Assembly (NCBI GenBank): GCA_964511065.1
Contig: CAZEEG010000055.1
Span: 1-37,915, forward strand
From: CALBRZ01 sp964511065
Lineage (GTDB): Bacteria > Planctomycetota > Planctomycetia > Pirellulales > S012-138
Direction: 5' to 3'
DNA length: 37,915 bases
A model generated the notes under the pieces. It was not told the origin of the DNA and did no database searches. It was given only the letters and a program-made list of their open reading frames with translations. The translations under genes were made by a program, and so were the position numbers. This document shows positions 6,994 to 16,105 of this stretch, piece after piece (the first letter of the stretch is position 1; each line of letters opens with the position of its first letter).

Positions 6994-8694
6994 CAACGTA
7001 TACCGGGCTTCGATCAGTCCGCGGATCAAACGGCGCGATTCGGATGGGTGCAGGTCTTCGCGGCGTTCAATCTGTTCGGCCTGTTCGGCCATGTAGGGGT
7101 CTTTGACAGAATCGCGGAACCAGCGGGAGTAATCGTTGCGCCGGAGGTGATACAGCCACGTTTCGTCGTCCACGCCGTCGGCAATCTGGACGAACATCGC
7201 CAGGTTATGCGCTCGGATGTTCAGCCGGTTATGGGGCCCGCGAAAGAAAAAGCTCCGATGCCGCATGTTGCCTTCGGCGTACTTGCGGTGGTGCCGGATG
7301 CGTTCGGCAGTACCCCGAATCACCTCGATCGAGAACGGCGGTTCGGACTTATAGGGGAACCATACCACCGCGCGGTCGCGCGTGTTGGTCAAACCCTCGG
7401 GCCAGGTGAACGGTTGGCCGATGGCGTCGGCAAACTTACGAATGGTCTGCTGCGGCGACGGCCCCACGGCGATGATCACGTCCACAAGCTTGAGCACGAG
7501 CGGGGCCAGGTGGTCCGGATGCACCGTAACCAGGATCGTTTCGCCCAGGCTCTGAGGGAGTGCCCTGCCCAGGCGCGCCCAATCGCGGGGCAGCATGTGG
7601 TGGGCTTCGTCCAGCACGATCCAATGCGGCCGGCCGGTGCGGGCACGGATCGACTGGAGGCTCGGAAATAACTGCCCAAAGAACTCGGGCCGATCTGCCA
7701 GGGGGATTCCCAGCAGGTTGACGTTGAGGGTGAGCTTGGGGTCTTCCAGCAGAGCCAGCACTTCAGAGGTGGTCACCGCATGCCGTTGGTTGCCGATGGT
7801 GATCACATCGGGCAAGGTGCCGTAATCGCCTTCGGGATCGACGATGCACAGTTGGTAACCCTGGGCCGTAAGTCGTTCCACGATGCCCGACGCGACCGTC
7901 GATTTGCCGCTTCCCGAGGGGCCGGCAATCAGGATGTTCAATCCATAAGGCGGGACACTGACAACGGTGCCATCGTCGCGGCGGCCGATCGCGATCTGGT
8001 TATCCGGCAGCTTGGTTTGCAGGGAGCAAAGATCGTCGGCCAACAGCAGATCGACAATCTCTGCGAACCCTTCGCCGTTGGGGGCCTTGGCGACCAGGTG
8101 GGCAATGTTCCGGATGGACGGCACCGCATTGGCAACCGTTGCTGCGCACTCGCTGAACTGCAGGAAGGAGTGGTCGTTCTCCGAGTCGCCGATGGCCACA
8201 ACTTCGTGCCGCGACAGCCCCAGGCGGCGGAGGGCGAAGTCCATGCCCGTCGCTTTGTTCACGCCGGTGGGCAGCACCATCACAGCCGAGCGGTTGAAGA
8301 TCACGTGCAGTTCCAGGCCCATCTCCTGGATAACCTGGAGCACGGTGGTGTGATGCGGCAGCCAGGTGCTGACGATCACCCGGCCCACTTCCAGTGGTTT
8401 CACACCCAGCTCTCGGAGTCGTTCCACGAACTGCGGCGGGGGCGGCTTGGCCAGGGAGGTTTCCTTGCGGGTAATGGGCTCGTAAATCACGGCCCCGTTT
8501 TCCGCCACGATGCAGTCGAATATCTCCGGATGGTGAAGCACCGAGAGCAGTTCGTCCAGTCGCCGGCCGGTGTTCAGAATGACGCGTCGCCCCGAGGCGC
8601 GGAGCCGTCCAATCGCCTCCAGCGCGGCTGGGGACGGCCGATCGTTGTCGGCAATCACGCCATCGAAATCGGAAACCACAGCCAGGTAACGCAC
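6985..8694 (-). CDS. HAD-family phosphatase fused to HerA-like P-loop ATPase
   Basis: A 569-aa two-domain protein. Residues 1-215 form a Cof/sucrose-phosphatase-type HAD hydrolase: motif I DFDG with nucleophile D9 and D11, a TGR motif II region near residue 40, and motif IV GDSEND at 169-174. Residues 235-450 form a P-loop ATPase: Walker A GPSGSGKST at 258-266 and Walker B IVLDEAHHM with D362/E363, close to the HerA/DUF87 group. The tail, about 450-569, contains a DYSRWFRD block resembling DUF5752-type sequences. GTG 8694 is preferred because AGGAAGG lies 5 nt upstream and the HAD fold starts at once; a TTG at 8757 in frame would add 21 poorly conserved residues. No nuclease (NurA) gene is adjacent, so the partner and substrate are unknown. 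Confidence 0.88.
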   Translation of the reverse strand: MRYLAVVSDFDGVIADNDRPSPAALEAIGRLRASGRRVILNTGRRLDELLSVLHHPEIFDCIVAENGAVIYEPITRKETSLAKPPPPQFVERLRELGVKPLEVGRVIVSTWLPHHTTVLQVIQEMGLELHVIFNRSAVMVLPTGVNKATGMDFALRRLGLSRHEVVAIGDSENDHSFLQFSECAATVANAVPSIRNIAHLVAKAPNGEGFAEIVDLLLADDLCSLQTKLPDNQIAIGRRDDGTVVSVPPYGLNILIAGPSGSGKSTVASGIVERLTAQGYQLCIVDPEGDYGTLPDVITIGNQRHAVTTSEVLALLEDPKLTLNVNLLGIPLADRPEFFGQLFPSLQSIRARTGRPHWIVLDEAHHMLPRDWARLGRALPQSLGETILVTVHPDHLAPLVLKLVDVIIAVGPSPQQTIRKFADAIGQPFTWPEGLTNTRDRAVVWFPYKSEPPFSIEVIRGTAERIRHHRKYAEGNMRHRSFFFRGPHNRLNIRAHNLAMFVQIADGVDDETWLYHLRRNDYSRWFRDSVKDPYMAEQAEQIERREDLHPSESRRLIRGLIEARYTLPE

Positions 8695-9463
8695 GTCAAC
8701 CTTCCTGGAAAAACGCGGAGCCGGGGGAGTGAAGGATGGTAGCCGCGCATGAACCAAGGTAGCTCACGCGCCGCAGGGCGGGATCGCGCTTATGGATTGT
8801 TGCACCGCCCATGTCCGCTCGTCGAACGATCAGCGCCGCACGTCTTCCTTTTTCCTTTTTCCAGCGCAACAGGCCGCATTTCGGAGGGCCCGTACGAACG
8901 TGAGCAGTCATTTGCTGCGCAGGTGTCAAATAATCAATCGTAGGTCACGCATCGCGGAACGGAATTGCCATCGGCCCAAATCGGCGAAAACGGCCCTCGC
9001 TGGCGCCGTTCACCCCATCGCAAGACCTGTGGGCTGTTGCTCGAACCGGAGGCACATGCCCCTTGAGCGTACCAATTGGCGTGCGGACGCGGGAGGGGCG
9101 GTAAGCCTACCAGGACGCCGCAAACCCCACGCACCGGGCGTGCGTGCTAGCATGCCGTAGGTTGGGTGCTCGCCACGTGGGCACTTCAATTGACGACAAC
9201 GTTGTGAGTGCCAATGTGCTGCCATGGTGAAGGGATGTTCTGCGGCAAGTGCGGCATCTGTCCTACGCACACATATGCCGTGACGTTCGACAAGAGCGGT
9301 TGACGGCTATGCGGTAGTCGCCGTGGCGCAGCGCCGAAGCCGTGCCCCCCCGCGACAAGCACGCGGGCTATGAGATTGGTGACCTATACATGGTGATTGC
9401 AATTGCGTCTGATGTCGCCTGAGGTACCCGGGGTGACTGCAATTCAGTCAGGTAATACCCGAC
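8695..9463. other. Non-coding stretch of about 770 bp
   Basis: This lies between two minus-strand genes. Short open frames on both strands (for example minus 9010-9270) have no recognisable protein features or ribosome-binding sites. Near the right end there is a degenerate pair of repeats about 40 bp apart: GGTGATTGCAATTGCGTC (9392-9409) and GGTGACTGCAATTCAGTC (9432-9449). The stretch probably holds the promoter of the HAD-ATPase gene, which I cannot place. Confidence 0.5.
9435..9449. repeat. Short inverted repeat, copy B of a repeated motif
   Basis: GACTG-caatt-CAGTC, 15 bp beyond the stop codon of the minus-strand gene ending at 9464. With the next three bases it matches the 434-451 copy at 16 of 18 positions. 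It may be a weak transcript-end hairpin on the minus strand. Confidence 0.4.
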
Positions 9464-10426
9464 CTACAGTAGAGCCATTGTGGCTTCTGCCGATTCTTGA
9501 GCAATCAGCCGATCCAGGGCAGCCAGGGCTAGTGGCCAGTTGCCGTCCTCGGTGTAGGCGGCCCACCAGCCGGCCAGCGGCCCGGCGAAGCGCTCTGAGT
9601 CGGCTTCCCGGCCGCATTGGTCCAGCCACAGGCGGATCGTCGCTTCGTTCACCTCCGCGGCCAGGGCCGCCAACCGGGCATCGCTGGCCGTTTGGGCCGT
9701 GTTGACGAGCGGGCGGGCGGGCGGCACGAACTCGCCCAATGCTGCCAGGACGGCCGGCACCATCGCCAGGGCGGCTACCGGCTCAGGCCCAGTCCGCGTG
9801 AGCCGATCTGCATAGATCGGCAGATCCAGTTGCAACTGGGCCAGCAGGTACGCCAGGTGGGCAGCTTCCAAGGGGCCCTCATCCTCGGCCCGGGGACAGA
9901 ACAGCACCGCGTTGTAATGCAGTAGTGCCTGCGAGGCCGGCCCCAGGCCGCGGCAGCCCAGCAGGACGGTTGCCGCCGGGGCAATCATCCGCTGGTCGGT
10001 CAGCCGAGCGATCATCGCCAGCAGGTGCGGCCCTCCCGACGCTTTCCAGCAACGCTCCAGCTGCTGGGCCTGTTCGGCCAATTGGCCGGCCAGCTCCGGC
10101 CGGGTGCGCAGGGCCGCGGCCTCCAGCGTGGTGATCGCGCGAACGAGGCTCGCGTCAAAGACCGCGTCTGCGTGCCGTATGCCCAACTTGCGCTTGAGCA
10201 CCTGGGCCAGTTCCACGTTGCTGCCAATGGAAGCCGCTTGGGCCACGAGATGGGCGGCCACTCGGGCCGGGTTGACCTGCTTGATAGCCAGCAGTTCCGC
10301 CAGTTCGTGAACGCCCGGTGCGAGCGCGGCGGCCAGGTCGGCGTCGGGCAGCGTTTCGCCCGCCAGCAACCGGCAGGCAGCGGCCATGGTGCAGGCAGAA
10401 TCGTTGGGAACGAACCGCAGTTCCAT
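9464..10426 (-). CDS. Hypothetical Ala/Leu-rich helical protein
   Basis: A 320-aa protein that I do not recognise. ATG 10426 is chosen because GAGGGA lies just upstream and MELRFVPNDSACTMAAACRLL is a coherent soluble start; the open frame upstream to 10765 runs through low-quality Arg/Trp-rich sequence and is likely not translated. The protein is almost wholly alpha-helical, Ala- and Leu-rich, with no signal peptide, membrane segment or obvious metal-binding motif. Repeated helical pairs suggest an alpha-solenoid-like scaffold, which is inference. It is divergent from the PSCyt1 gene across a 422-bp gap and appears to be a single transcription unit. Confidence 0.7.
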   Translation of the reverse strand: MELRFVPNDSACTMAAACRLLAGETLPDADLAAALAPGVHELAELLAIKQVNPARVAAHLVAQAASIGSNVELAQVLKRKLGIRHADAVFDASLVRAITTLEAAALRTRPELAGQLAEQAQQLERCWKASGGPHLLAMIARLTDQRMIAPAATVLLGCRGLGPASQALLHYNAVLFCPRAEDEGPLEAAHLAYLLAQLQLDLPIYADRLTRTGPEPVAALAMVPAVLAALGEFVPPARPLVNTAQTASDARLAALAAEVNEATIRLWLDQCGREADSERFAGPLAGWWAAYTEDGNWPLALAALDRLIAQESAEATMALL

Positions 10427-10848
10427 CAGTCCCTCGCAGTGTTTGCCTTCTGGCAGCGTTTGCCATCTTCTTGCCTGGTTCGGCCGATCGGACCCATGCA
10501 GCCCACACAACCGCCACCACCAGCCGCCACGGCAAAGCCGGTCTCGCAGGCCCGATTTCATGTGGCCGGTAAGCAAACCTACCTTGCGATGGGCGGTGTA
10601 GAACGAGGGGGGCTGCGCCGCAGGTGCCGCGACGAGAACCACCCAGTTGTATGGAACCCCCCACCGCCTGTGGTATGATGGACGGCGAAACCGAGGGGGC
10701 TCTCCTCCTGGGGTGACATGTGCCCGCCGCTTGCCTGGATAGCGTTCTCTCAGCACTCTCCGCACGGTTCCCTCCGCATTGTTCCGTCCACGCTGGCCAT
10801 CCGTAGCTGGCTGCTGCCTGTTCCTGCCTGTCCTTTGGACGCACGACG
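10427..10848. promoter_or_regulatory. Divergent intergenic region, possible extended -10 at 10670-10679
   Basis: This 422-bp region separates the minus-strand hypothetical gene from the plus-strand PSCyt1 operon and must contain promoters for both. TGTGGTATGAT at 10669-10679 resembles an extended -10 box for the plus strand, but no matching -35 is seen at 16-18 bp. No small gene is convincing here. Confidence 0.25.
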
Positions 10849-13266
10849 ATGGTACACGTTGCTGTTATGGCCCGAACGGTTCCTTCTTCTGCTTGCGTGG
10901 CATGGCTGGTTGCCGCCCTGGTGTTGGCCGCTGCAGCAGTCAGGCCGGCGGCCGCGGATGACCGCGTGCAGTTCAACCGCGACATCCGGCCGATCCTGTC
11001 CAATCACTGCTTCAACTGCCACGGGCCCGATGCCGGCACGCGCGAAGCCGACTTAAGGCTCGATCTGCGAGAAGACGTATTGGGCGATGGCGGCGAGGCG
11101 TCGGGAGTGGTCGTGCCGGGCAAGGTCGAGCAGAGCACGCTCTGGCAGCGGATCACCTCCACGGACCCCTTCGAGCAGATGCCGCCGCCGGAGTTTGGCA
11201 AACCGCTTTCGGCCCGGCAGAAAGCATTGATCCGGCAATGGATCGCCCAGGGGGCACCCTGGCAAGGGCACTGGGCGTTTGTTCCGCCGACGCGACCGGC
11301 AGTGCCGCCCGTCCAAGACACTGCCTGGCCGCGCAACGCAATCGACCGCTTCCTGCTGGCGCGGATGGAAGCGGACGGCTTGTCGCCTTCAGAGCCGGCA
11401 GATCGGGCGACGTTGTTGCGCCGGCTTTCGCTCGACCTCACGGGTCTGGCACCCACGCCCGAGGAAACAGCGGCATTCCTGGCCGATGCGCGGCCCGGAG
11501 CGTTTGAGCGGCAGGTGGACCGGCTATTGGCATCTCCCCGGTTTGGCGAACGGCTGGCCGTCTATTGGCTGGACCTGGTGCGGTATGCCGACTCGGGCGG
11601 ATACCACAGCGACAACACGGTTCACATCTCGCCGTACCGCGACTACGTGATCCACGCGTTGAACGACAACCTGCCGTTCGACCGCTTCACCCGGGAACAG
11701 TTGGCCGGGGACCTGCTGCCGTCGCCGACCACGGCCCAGATCGTGGCCGCCGGATACAACCGGCTGAACAAGACGACTGAAGAAGGCGGCGCTCAGCCGG
11801 CTGAGTATCTGGCCAAGTACGCGGCCGATCGCGTGCGGACCACCGCGGGAGCCTGGCTGGGTGCCACGCTGGGCTGCGCCGAGTGCCACGATCACAAGTA
11901 CGACCCGTACACGATGCGCGACTTTTACAGCTTTGCGGCCTTCTTTGCCGACGTGCAGGAGCAGGGCAAATACGGCGGCAACGGCAAGCGCGATCCCGAG
12001 CGTTTGGTGCCCAACCGCTTTCAAGAAGCCCGCCTGGCCAAGATCGATCAGCAACAGTTGCAACTGCAAGCCGCGCTGGCCAAGAGGCCAGCGGCCGACG
12101 AGCAGGCGGCAATCGAACAGCAGTTAGCGATGTTGGACGCAGAGCGCCAAGCCATCCAGGCCAACTTCACCCGCACCATGGTTACCGTTTCGGTCCAGCC
12201 TCGGGAGATGCGGATTCTGCCGCGCGGCGACTGGATGGACCGCACCGGCGAAGTGGTGCAGCCGGCGGTACCAGAGTTTCTTCAAACGGCCGAGTTAGAA
12301 CAGGCTGCCTCGCAGCGGCGGCTAACGCGGTTGGACCTGGCCAACTGGATCACCTCGCCCGACAACCCGCTGACAGCCCGGGTGTTCGTCAACCGGCTAT
12401 GGAAGCTGTTCTACGGGGCCGGCTTGTCGCGCGACCTGGACGACGTGGGGGCGCAAGGGCAATGGCCCACGCACCCGGCCCTGCTCGATTACCTGGCGGT
12501 CGAGTTCATGGAAAGCGGTTGGGACATCAAGCACCTGATACGGCTGATGGTTACGGCCTCTGCCTATCGGCAGACCTCGCAGCCCTCTTCCCAGGCGCTG
12601 ACAGCCGATGCCGCGAACGAACGCTTTACCCGGCAAAACCGTTGGCGGCTGGAAGCCGAATTCATCCGCGATCATGCCTTGGCGACCAGTGGGCTGTTGG
12701 TGCCGCAGATTGGCGGCGTGAGCGTGTATCCTTACCAGCCCGCCGGTTACTGGGACCACTTGAATTTTCCCACGCGGAAATGGGTGGCCGATACCGGGGC
12801 CGGGCAGTACCGCCGCGGCTTATACATGCACTGGCAGCGGACCTTCCTGCACCCCATGCTGCTGGCGTTTGATGCTTCCAACCGCGAGGAATGCGCGGCG
12901 CAACGGCCAGTTTCCAACACCCCCAAAGCCGCGCTGACGCTGCTGAACGATCCCAGCTTTGTCGAGGCTGCCCGGGTGCTGGCCGCCCGGGCGCTACGCA
13001 CCGAGGCGGCGTCCGACACCGCGCGGGTTCATTGGCTCTGGCAGCAGGTGCTGGCAAGGCCGCCGCTGGACGAGGAAGCGGCAGTGCTGGTCGAACTGCT
13101 GAACGCCAACCGGGCTCATTATCAGCAAACGCCCGAGGAAGCGAAGAAACTGCTGTCCGTTGGACAAGCGCCGGCCGACCAGGGTTTGGATGCCGCCGAA
13201 GTCGCCGCCTGGACCGCCGTCACGCGCACCCTGCTGAACCTGCACGAAACCATCACCCGGCAGTAA
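10849..13266 (+). CDS. PSCyt1 / DUF1549 / DUF1553 domain protein
   Basis: An 805-aa planctomycete-type protein. An N-terminal signal segment (about 12-36) exports it. Residues 40-130 carry the PSCyt1 cytochrome-like domain with haem c motif C54-F-N-C57-H58. DUF1549 follows (about 150-365), containing a second CxxCH at C343-A-E-C346-H347 in the conserved context HDHKYDP. DUF1553 spans about 485-750, including TARVFVNRLWKLFYG. In planctomycetes these proteins usually sit directly before DUF1501 genes, as here, and are abundant in genomes that degrade sulfated or complex polysaccharides. The biochemical activity is not known. ATG 10849 is kept; ATG 10867 is also possible and no clear Shine-Dalgarno separates them. 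Confidence 0.93.
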   Translation: MVHVAVMARTVPSSACVAWLVAALVLAAAAVRPAAADDRVQFNRDIRPILSNHCFNCHGPDAGTREADLRLDLREDVLGDGGEASGVVVPGKVEQSTLWQRITSTDPFEQMPPPEFGKPLSARQKALIRQWIAQGAPWQGHWAFVPPTRPAVPPVQDTAWPRNAIDRFLLARMEADGLSPSEPADRATLLRRLSLDLTGLAPTPEETAAFLADARPGAFERQVDRLLASPRFGERLAVYWLDLVRYADSGGYHSDNTVHISPYRDYVIHALNDNLPFDRFTREQLAGDLLPSPTTAQIVAAGYNRLNKTTEEGGAQPAEYLAKYAADRVRTTAGAWLGATLGCAECHDHKYDPYTMRDFYSFAAFFADVQEQGKYGGNGKRDPERLVPNRFQEARLAKIDQQQLQLQAALAKRPAADEQAAIEQQLAMLDAERQAIQANFTRTMVTVSVQPREMRILPRGDWMDRTGEVVQPAVPEFLQTAELEQAASQRRLTRLDLANWITSPDNPLTARVFVNRLWKLFYGAGLSRDLDDVGAQGQWPTHPALLDYLAVEFMESGWDIKHLIRLMVTASAYRQTSQPSSQALTADAANERFTRQNRWRLEAEFIRDHALATSGLLVPQIGGVSVYPYQPAGYWDHLNFPTRKWVADTGAGQYRRGLYMHWQRTFLHPMLLAFDASNREECAAQRPVSNTPKAALTLLNDPSFVEAARVLAARALRTEAASDTARVHWLWQQVLARPPLDEEAAVLVELLNANRAHYQQTPEEAKKLLSVGQAPADQGLDAAEVAAWTAVTRTLLNLHETITRQ

Positions 13267-13373
13267 CGCCCGTCCATCTGACCATTGCTCCACGGTTAGC
13301 AACTTGGCCCTCCATGTGACTTAGTCCCTTTGCCTCTTTGTTCCTTTGCCCCTTTGTTCCATCCGCAACGGCC

Positions 13374-14810
13374 ATGAGTTTCCACCCGATCACACGCCGC
13401 TGTTTCCTGGGTCGCACATCGTTGGGACTGGGGGCCGCCGCCCTGGCCTCGCTGGAAGCAGCCTCGCTGAGCGCGGCCCCGCCAGCCGATGCCGCCGCCC
13501 GAGGTCTGCCGCCGGGCGTGGACGGCTTTCCGCAGTTTCCCGCCAAGGCCAAGCGCGTGATTTTCCTTTGCATGGCGGGCGGACCAAGCCATCTGGAAAC
13601 CTTCGACCACAAGCCGCAATTGGCGCGGCTGGATGGTCAGCCGATGCCCGAGTCGGTCACGGCGGGTCAACCCATCGCGCAGTTGCAAGGGCAGAAACTG
13701 GTTTGCCAGGGGCCGATGTTCCCGTTCCGCCGCTGGGGCGACAGCGGGCAAGAAATTACCGAAATCTTTCCCGAGATCGGCTCGGTGGCCGACGAATTGT
13801 GCATCGTCCGTTCGTTGCACACCGACCAGATCAACCACGACCCGGCCCACACGGTGATGAACACCGGCACCTCCATCTCGGGCCGTCCCAGCATGGGAGC
13901 CTGGGTGACCTATGGGCTGGGCAGTCAATGCCACGATCTGCCCGGCTTTGTCGTGCTCACCAGCAAAGGCGGCCGCAACCCTCAGCCCATCGCCACGCGG
14001 CAGTGGCACAGCGGCTTTCTGCCCAGCCGGTTCCAGGGGGTGGAGTTCTACTCGCAGGGCGATCCGGTGCATTATGTGCGCAACCCACAGGGTGTGGACC
14101 GGGAGCGGCAGCGGCAGGTGATCGATGCCGTGACGCGGTTGAATGCCATTCGCCAGCAGACGGCAGCCGATCCGGAAATCACCACCCGGATCAGCCAGTA
14201 CGAGATGGCGTTTCAAATGCAGATGAGCGTGCCGCAGTTGATGGATATTGCCGACGAGCCTCAGCATGTGCTCGACGATTACGGCGTGCGCGGGGCCGAC
14301 GGCTCATTCGCCTACAACTGCCTGCTGGCCCGCACGCTGGCCGAGCGGGGCGTGCGGTTCATCCAGCTTTACCATCGCGGCTGGGATCACCATAACGACC
14401 TGGTCCGGTTCATGAAGGTATGTGCCGGCCTGTGCGACAAGCCCACCGCCGCGCTGATCCGCGACCTCAAACGCCGCGGCATGCTGGACGAAACGCTGAT
14501 TGTCTGGGGCGGCGAGTTCGGCCGCACGCCCATGGCCCAAAGCAACAAGGGCAACGTGGGACGCGACCATCACATGCGGGCTTTCAGCATGTTCTTGTGC
14601 GGCGGAGGCATTCGCGGCGGCACCACGTACGGTGCCACCGATGAGTTGGGCTACCACGCGGTGGAAGACGTCGTCCACGTCCACGACCTGCACGCCACCA
14701 TGCTGCACCTCCTGGGGATCGACCATCGCCGCCTGACCTATCGCTACCAGGGTCGCGACTTCCGACTGACCGACGTGGGCGGGCGCGTGGTAAAAGAGAT
14801 TCTGGCCTAG
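13374..14810 (+). CDS. DUF1501 domain-containing protein, Tat-exported
   Basis: A 478-aa member of the DUF1501 family, which is sulfatase/alkaline-phosphatase-like in fold. The N terminus ITRRCFLGRTSLGLGAAAL is a twin-arginine signal followed by a hydrophobic run, so the protein is folded before export. Family blocks visible include FLCMAGGPSHLETFDHKP, a long central domain, GGEFGRTP and GRDHHMRAFSMFLCGGG. ATG 13374 is chosen over 13338 because it places the Tat motif near residue 8. The gene lies 107 bp after the PSCyt1 gene, the usual partner order, and the two products are thought to act together outside the cytoplasm. Substrate and reaction are unknown. Confidence 0.93.
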   Translation: MSFHPITRRCFLGRTSLGLGAAALASLEAASLSAAPPADAAARGLPPGVDGFPQFPAKAKRVIFLCMAGGPSHLETFDHKPQLARLDGQPMPESVTAGQPIAQLQGQKLVCQGPMFPFRRWGDSGQEITEIFPEIGSVADELCIVRSLHTDQINHDPAHTVMNTGTSISGRPSMGAWVTYGLGSQCHDLPGFVVLTSKGGRNPQPIATRQWHSGFLPSRFQGVEFYSQGDPVHYVRNPQGVDRERQRQVIDAVTRLNAIRQQTAADPEITTRISQYEMAFQMQMSVPQLMDIADEPQHVLDDYGVRGADGSFAYNCLLARTLAERGVRFIQLYHRGWDHHNDLVRFMKVCAGLCDKPTAALIRDLKRRGMLDETLIVWGGEFGRTPMAQSNKGNVGRDHHMRAFSMFLCGGGIRGGTTYGATDELGYHAVEDVVHVHDLHATMLHLLGIDHRRLTYRYQGRDFRLTDVGGRVVKEILA

Positions 14811-14833
14811 GTATAAAGAGGTTCTGGACTGTT
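14792..14833. repeat. Imperfect direct repeat over the DUF1501 stop codon
   Basis: The gene's last codons (gtaaaagagattctggcctag, about 14790-14810) are echoed immediately downstream (gtataaagaggttctggact, about 14811-14831). The downstream copy differs at a few positions. It looks like a short tandem duplication of the gene's 3' end. Confidence 0.55.
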
Positions 14834-14884
14834 TGCGGCCGGATTGCCAAATCATCCATCCATGCAAAAAGGGGAAGCGACGTG

Positions 14885-15727
14885 ATGACAACCGTTAGCC
14901 CGGATCAGCCGCAGGGTTCCCGCCGCCGCGCCGCGGCCCTGATCGCTTGCGCATGGTTGGCCCTGGCATGGATGGCGAGCGGGTCGTCCGCCGCGGCCGA
15001 GAAGCTTCCGCCCAAGGAGAAGTTCCACGTTTATCTGTTGATCGGCCAGTCGAACATGGCGGGCCGCGGCCAGATGACCGACGAGGATCGCACCCCCCGC
15101 GAAGGCATCCTGATGCTCAACGCCCAAAATGAATGGGTGCCGGCCGCGCACCCGCTGCACTTCGATAAACCGATTGCCGGCGTGGGACTAGGGCTGCCGT
15201 TCGCCGAAGCAATCGCCAAGCAGAACCCCGGCGTTACCATTGGGCTGGTTCCCTGCGCGGTAGGCGGGACACCGCTTTCGCGGTGGAGCAAAGACGGCGA
15301 CTTGTACAAAGCGGCCGTGAATCGTGCCAAGAAAGCGATGGCCGATGGGCAACTCCGCGGCATCCTGTGGCACCAGGGCGAATCCGATAGCAGCCGGGCC
15401 GAAACGGCTTCCACCTACGCCAAACGGCTCGTGCAGATGATTGCCGATCTGCGCGAGGAACTTGCCGCCCAAGACGTACCGTTCGTGGCCGGCGAATTGG
15501 GCGAGTTCTACGTGCAATCAGAACACCACCCGCACGCCAAGACGGTGAACGCCGCGCTCCAGGCCATTGGGCAGCATGCGCCGCGCGCGGCGTGCGCCAG
15601 CGCGACGGGCCTGGGCCACAAGGGCGATCAGGTCCACTTCAGCCGCGAAGCGCTGCAAACCTTCGGCCAACGCTACGCCGAAGCCATGCTCAAGCTGCAA
15701 TCGGCGTCATCCAAGCCTGGTCAGTGA
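14885..15727 (+). CDS. SGNH-type esterase, sialate O-acetylesterase-like
   Basis: A 280-aa secreted enzyme. A signal peptide covers roughly residues 14-38. Catalytic blocks are clear: GQSNMAGRG with nucleophile S56, a central Gly block (CAVGGTPLSRW), WHQGESD beginning at W162, and the C-terminal D248-x-x-H251 in GDQVHFS. This is the carbohydrate esterase group with sialate O-acetylesterase and acetyl-xylan esterases, which removes acetyl groups from glycans. ATG 14885 or the adjacent GTG 14882 may be the start; AGGGGAA lies 5-8 nt before. It is 74 bp downstream of the DUF1501 gene on the same strand and likely in the same operon, supporting a polysaccharide-degradation context. Confidence 0.9.
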   Translation: MTTVSPDQPQGSRRRAAALIACAWLALAWMASGSSAAAEKLPPKEKFHVYLLIGQSNMAGRGQMTDEDRTPREGILMLNAQNEWVPAAHPLHFDKPIAGVGLGLPFAEAIAKQNPGVTIGLVPCAVGGTPLSRWSKDGDLYKAAVNRAKKAMADGQLRGILWHQGESDSSRAETASTYAKRLVQMIADLREELAAQDVPFVAGELGEFYVQSEHHPHAKTVNAALQAIGQHAPRAACASATGLGHKGDQVHFSREALQTFGQRYAEAMLKLQSASSKPGQ

Positions 15728-15808
15728 CAACCGGCTGGTCGCCCCCTTAGCCGAACTGCGAGCCGCCTGGCAGGCTGGCTGGCGTCCCCCCTTCCAGCAA
15801 GGCCGATG

Positions 15809-16105
15809 TTAGTGCCCTTTTTCCTCGGGCTGGGGCGGGGGCGGCATCAGTGCCGGGCCGGGAAACTGGCCGCCGCACTCGGCGCACGCCACCACCGAGC
15901 CGATCGCCATGTTGCCTTGAACGGCCGTGCGGCACATCGGGCAGGCAAAGATGGCTTCTTGATGAATCGCCACGCCTGGCGCACGTACAAACCGCTGCTG
16001 GCAGCCTGGGCACACCATCACGTGCCCAAACACCGACGACTTGAGCGTGACTTCCGCCTTGCAGTGTTTGCACTCGGCGACTTCAGGGATTTCGACTTTG
16101 GACAT
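15809..16105 (-). CDS. Zinc-ribbon protein with four CxxC motifs
   Basis: A 98-aa cytoplasmic protein with four CxxC pairs: CKHC, CPGC, CPMC and CAEC, arranged as two zinc ribbons. The last 20 residues are Pro-rich and end in EEKGH. ATG 16105 is chosen because the first CxxC follows soon after MSKVEIPEVAE; upstream in-frame sequence to 16237 is unlike coding sequence. Such small ribbons bind nucleic acid or serve as structural adaptors, but no specific role can be given. It converges with the esterase gene and points away from the MoxR gene. Confidence 0.82.
   Translation of the reverse strand: MSKVEIPEVAECKHCKAEVTLKSSVFGHVMVCPGCQQRFVRAPGVAIHQEAIFACPMCRTAVQGNMAIGSVVACAECGGQFPGPALMPPPPQPEEKGH

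Noticed and set aside
7780..8742. 320-codon plus-strand frame opposite the HAD-ATPase
   Set aside because: The minus strand encodes complete HAD and Walker motifs; the plus frame looks like an antisense translation of these.
8695..9463. Small genes or a decayed mobile element in the 770-bp gap
   Set aside because: I found no terminal inverted repeats, transposase motifs or credible start codons; only short degenerate repeats.
13296..14267. Long minus-strand open frame opposite the DUF1501 gene
   Set aside because: It is a shadow in a GC-rich genome: the composition is His/Arg/Gln-rich, there is no start signal, and the plus-strand product has clear family motifs.
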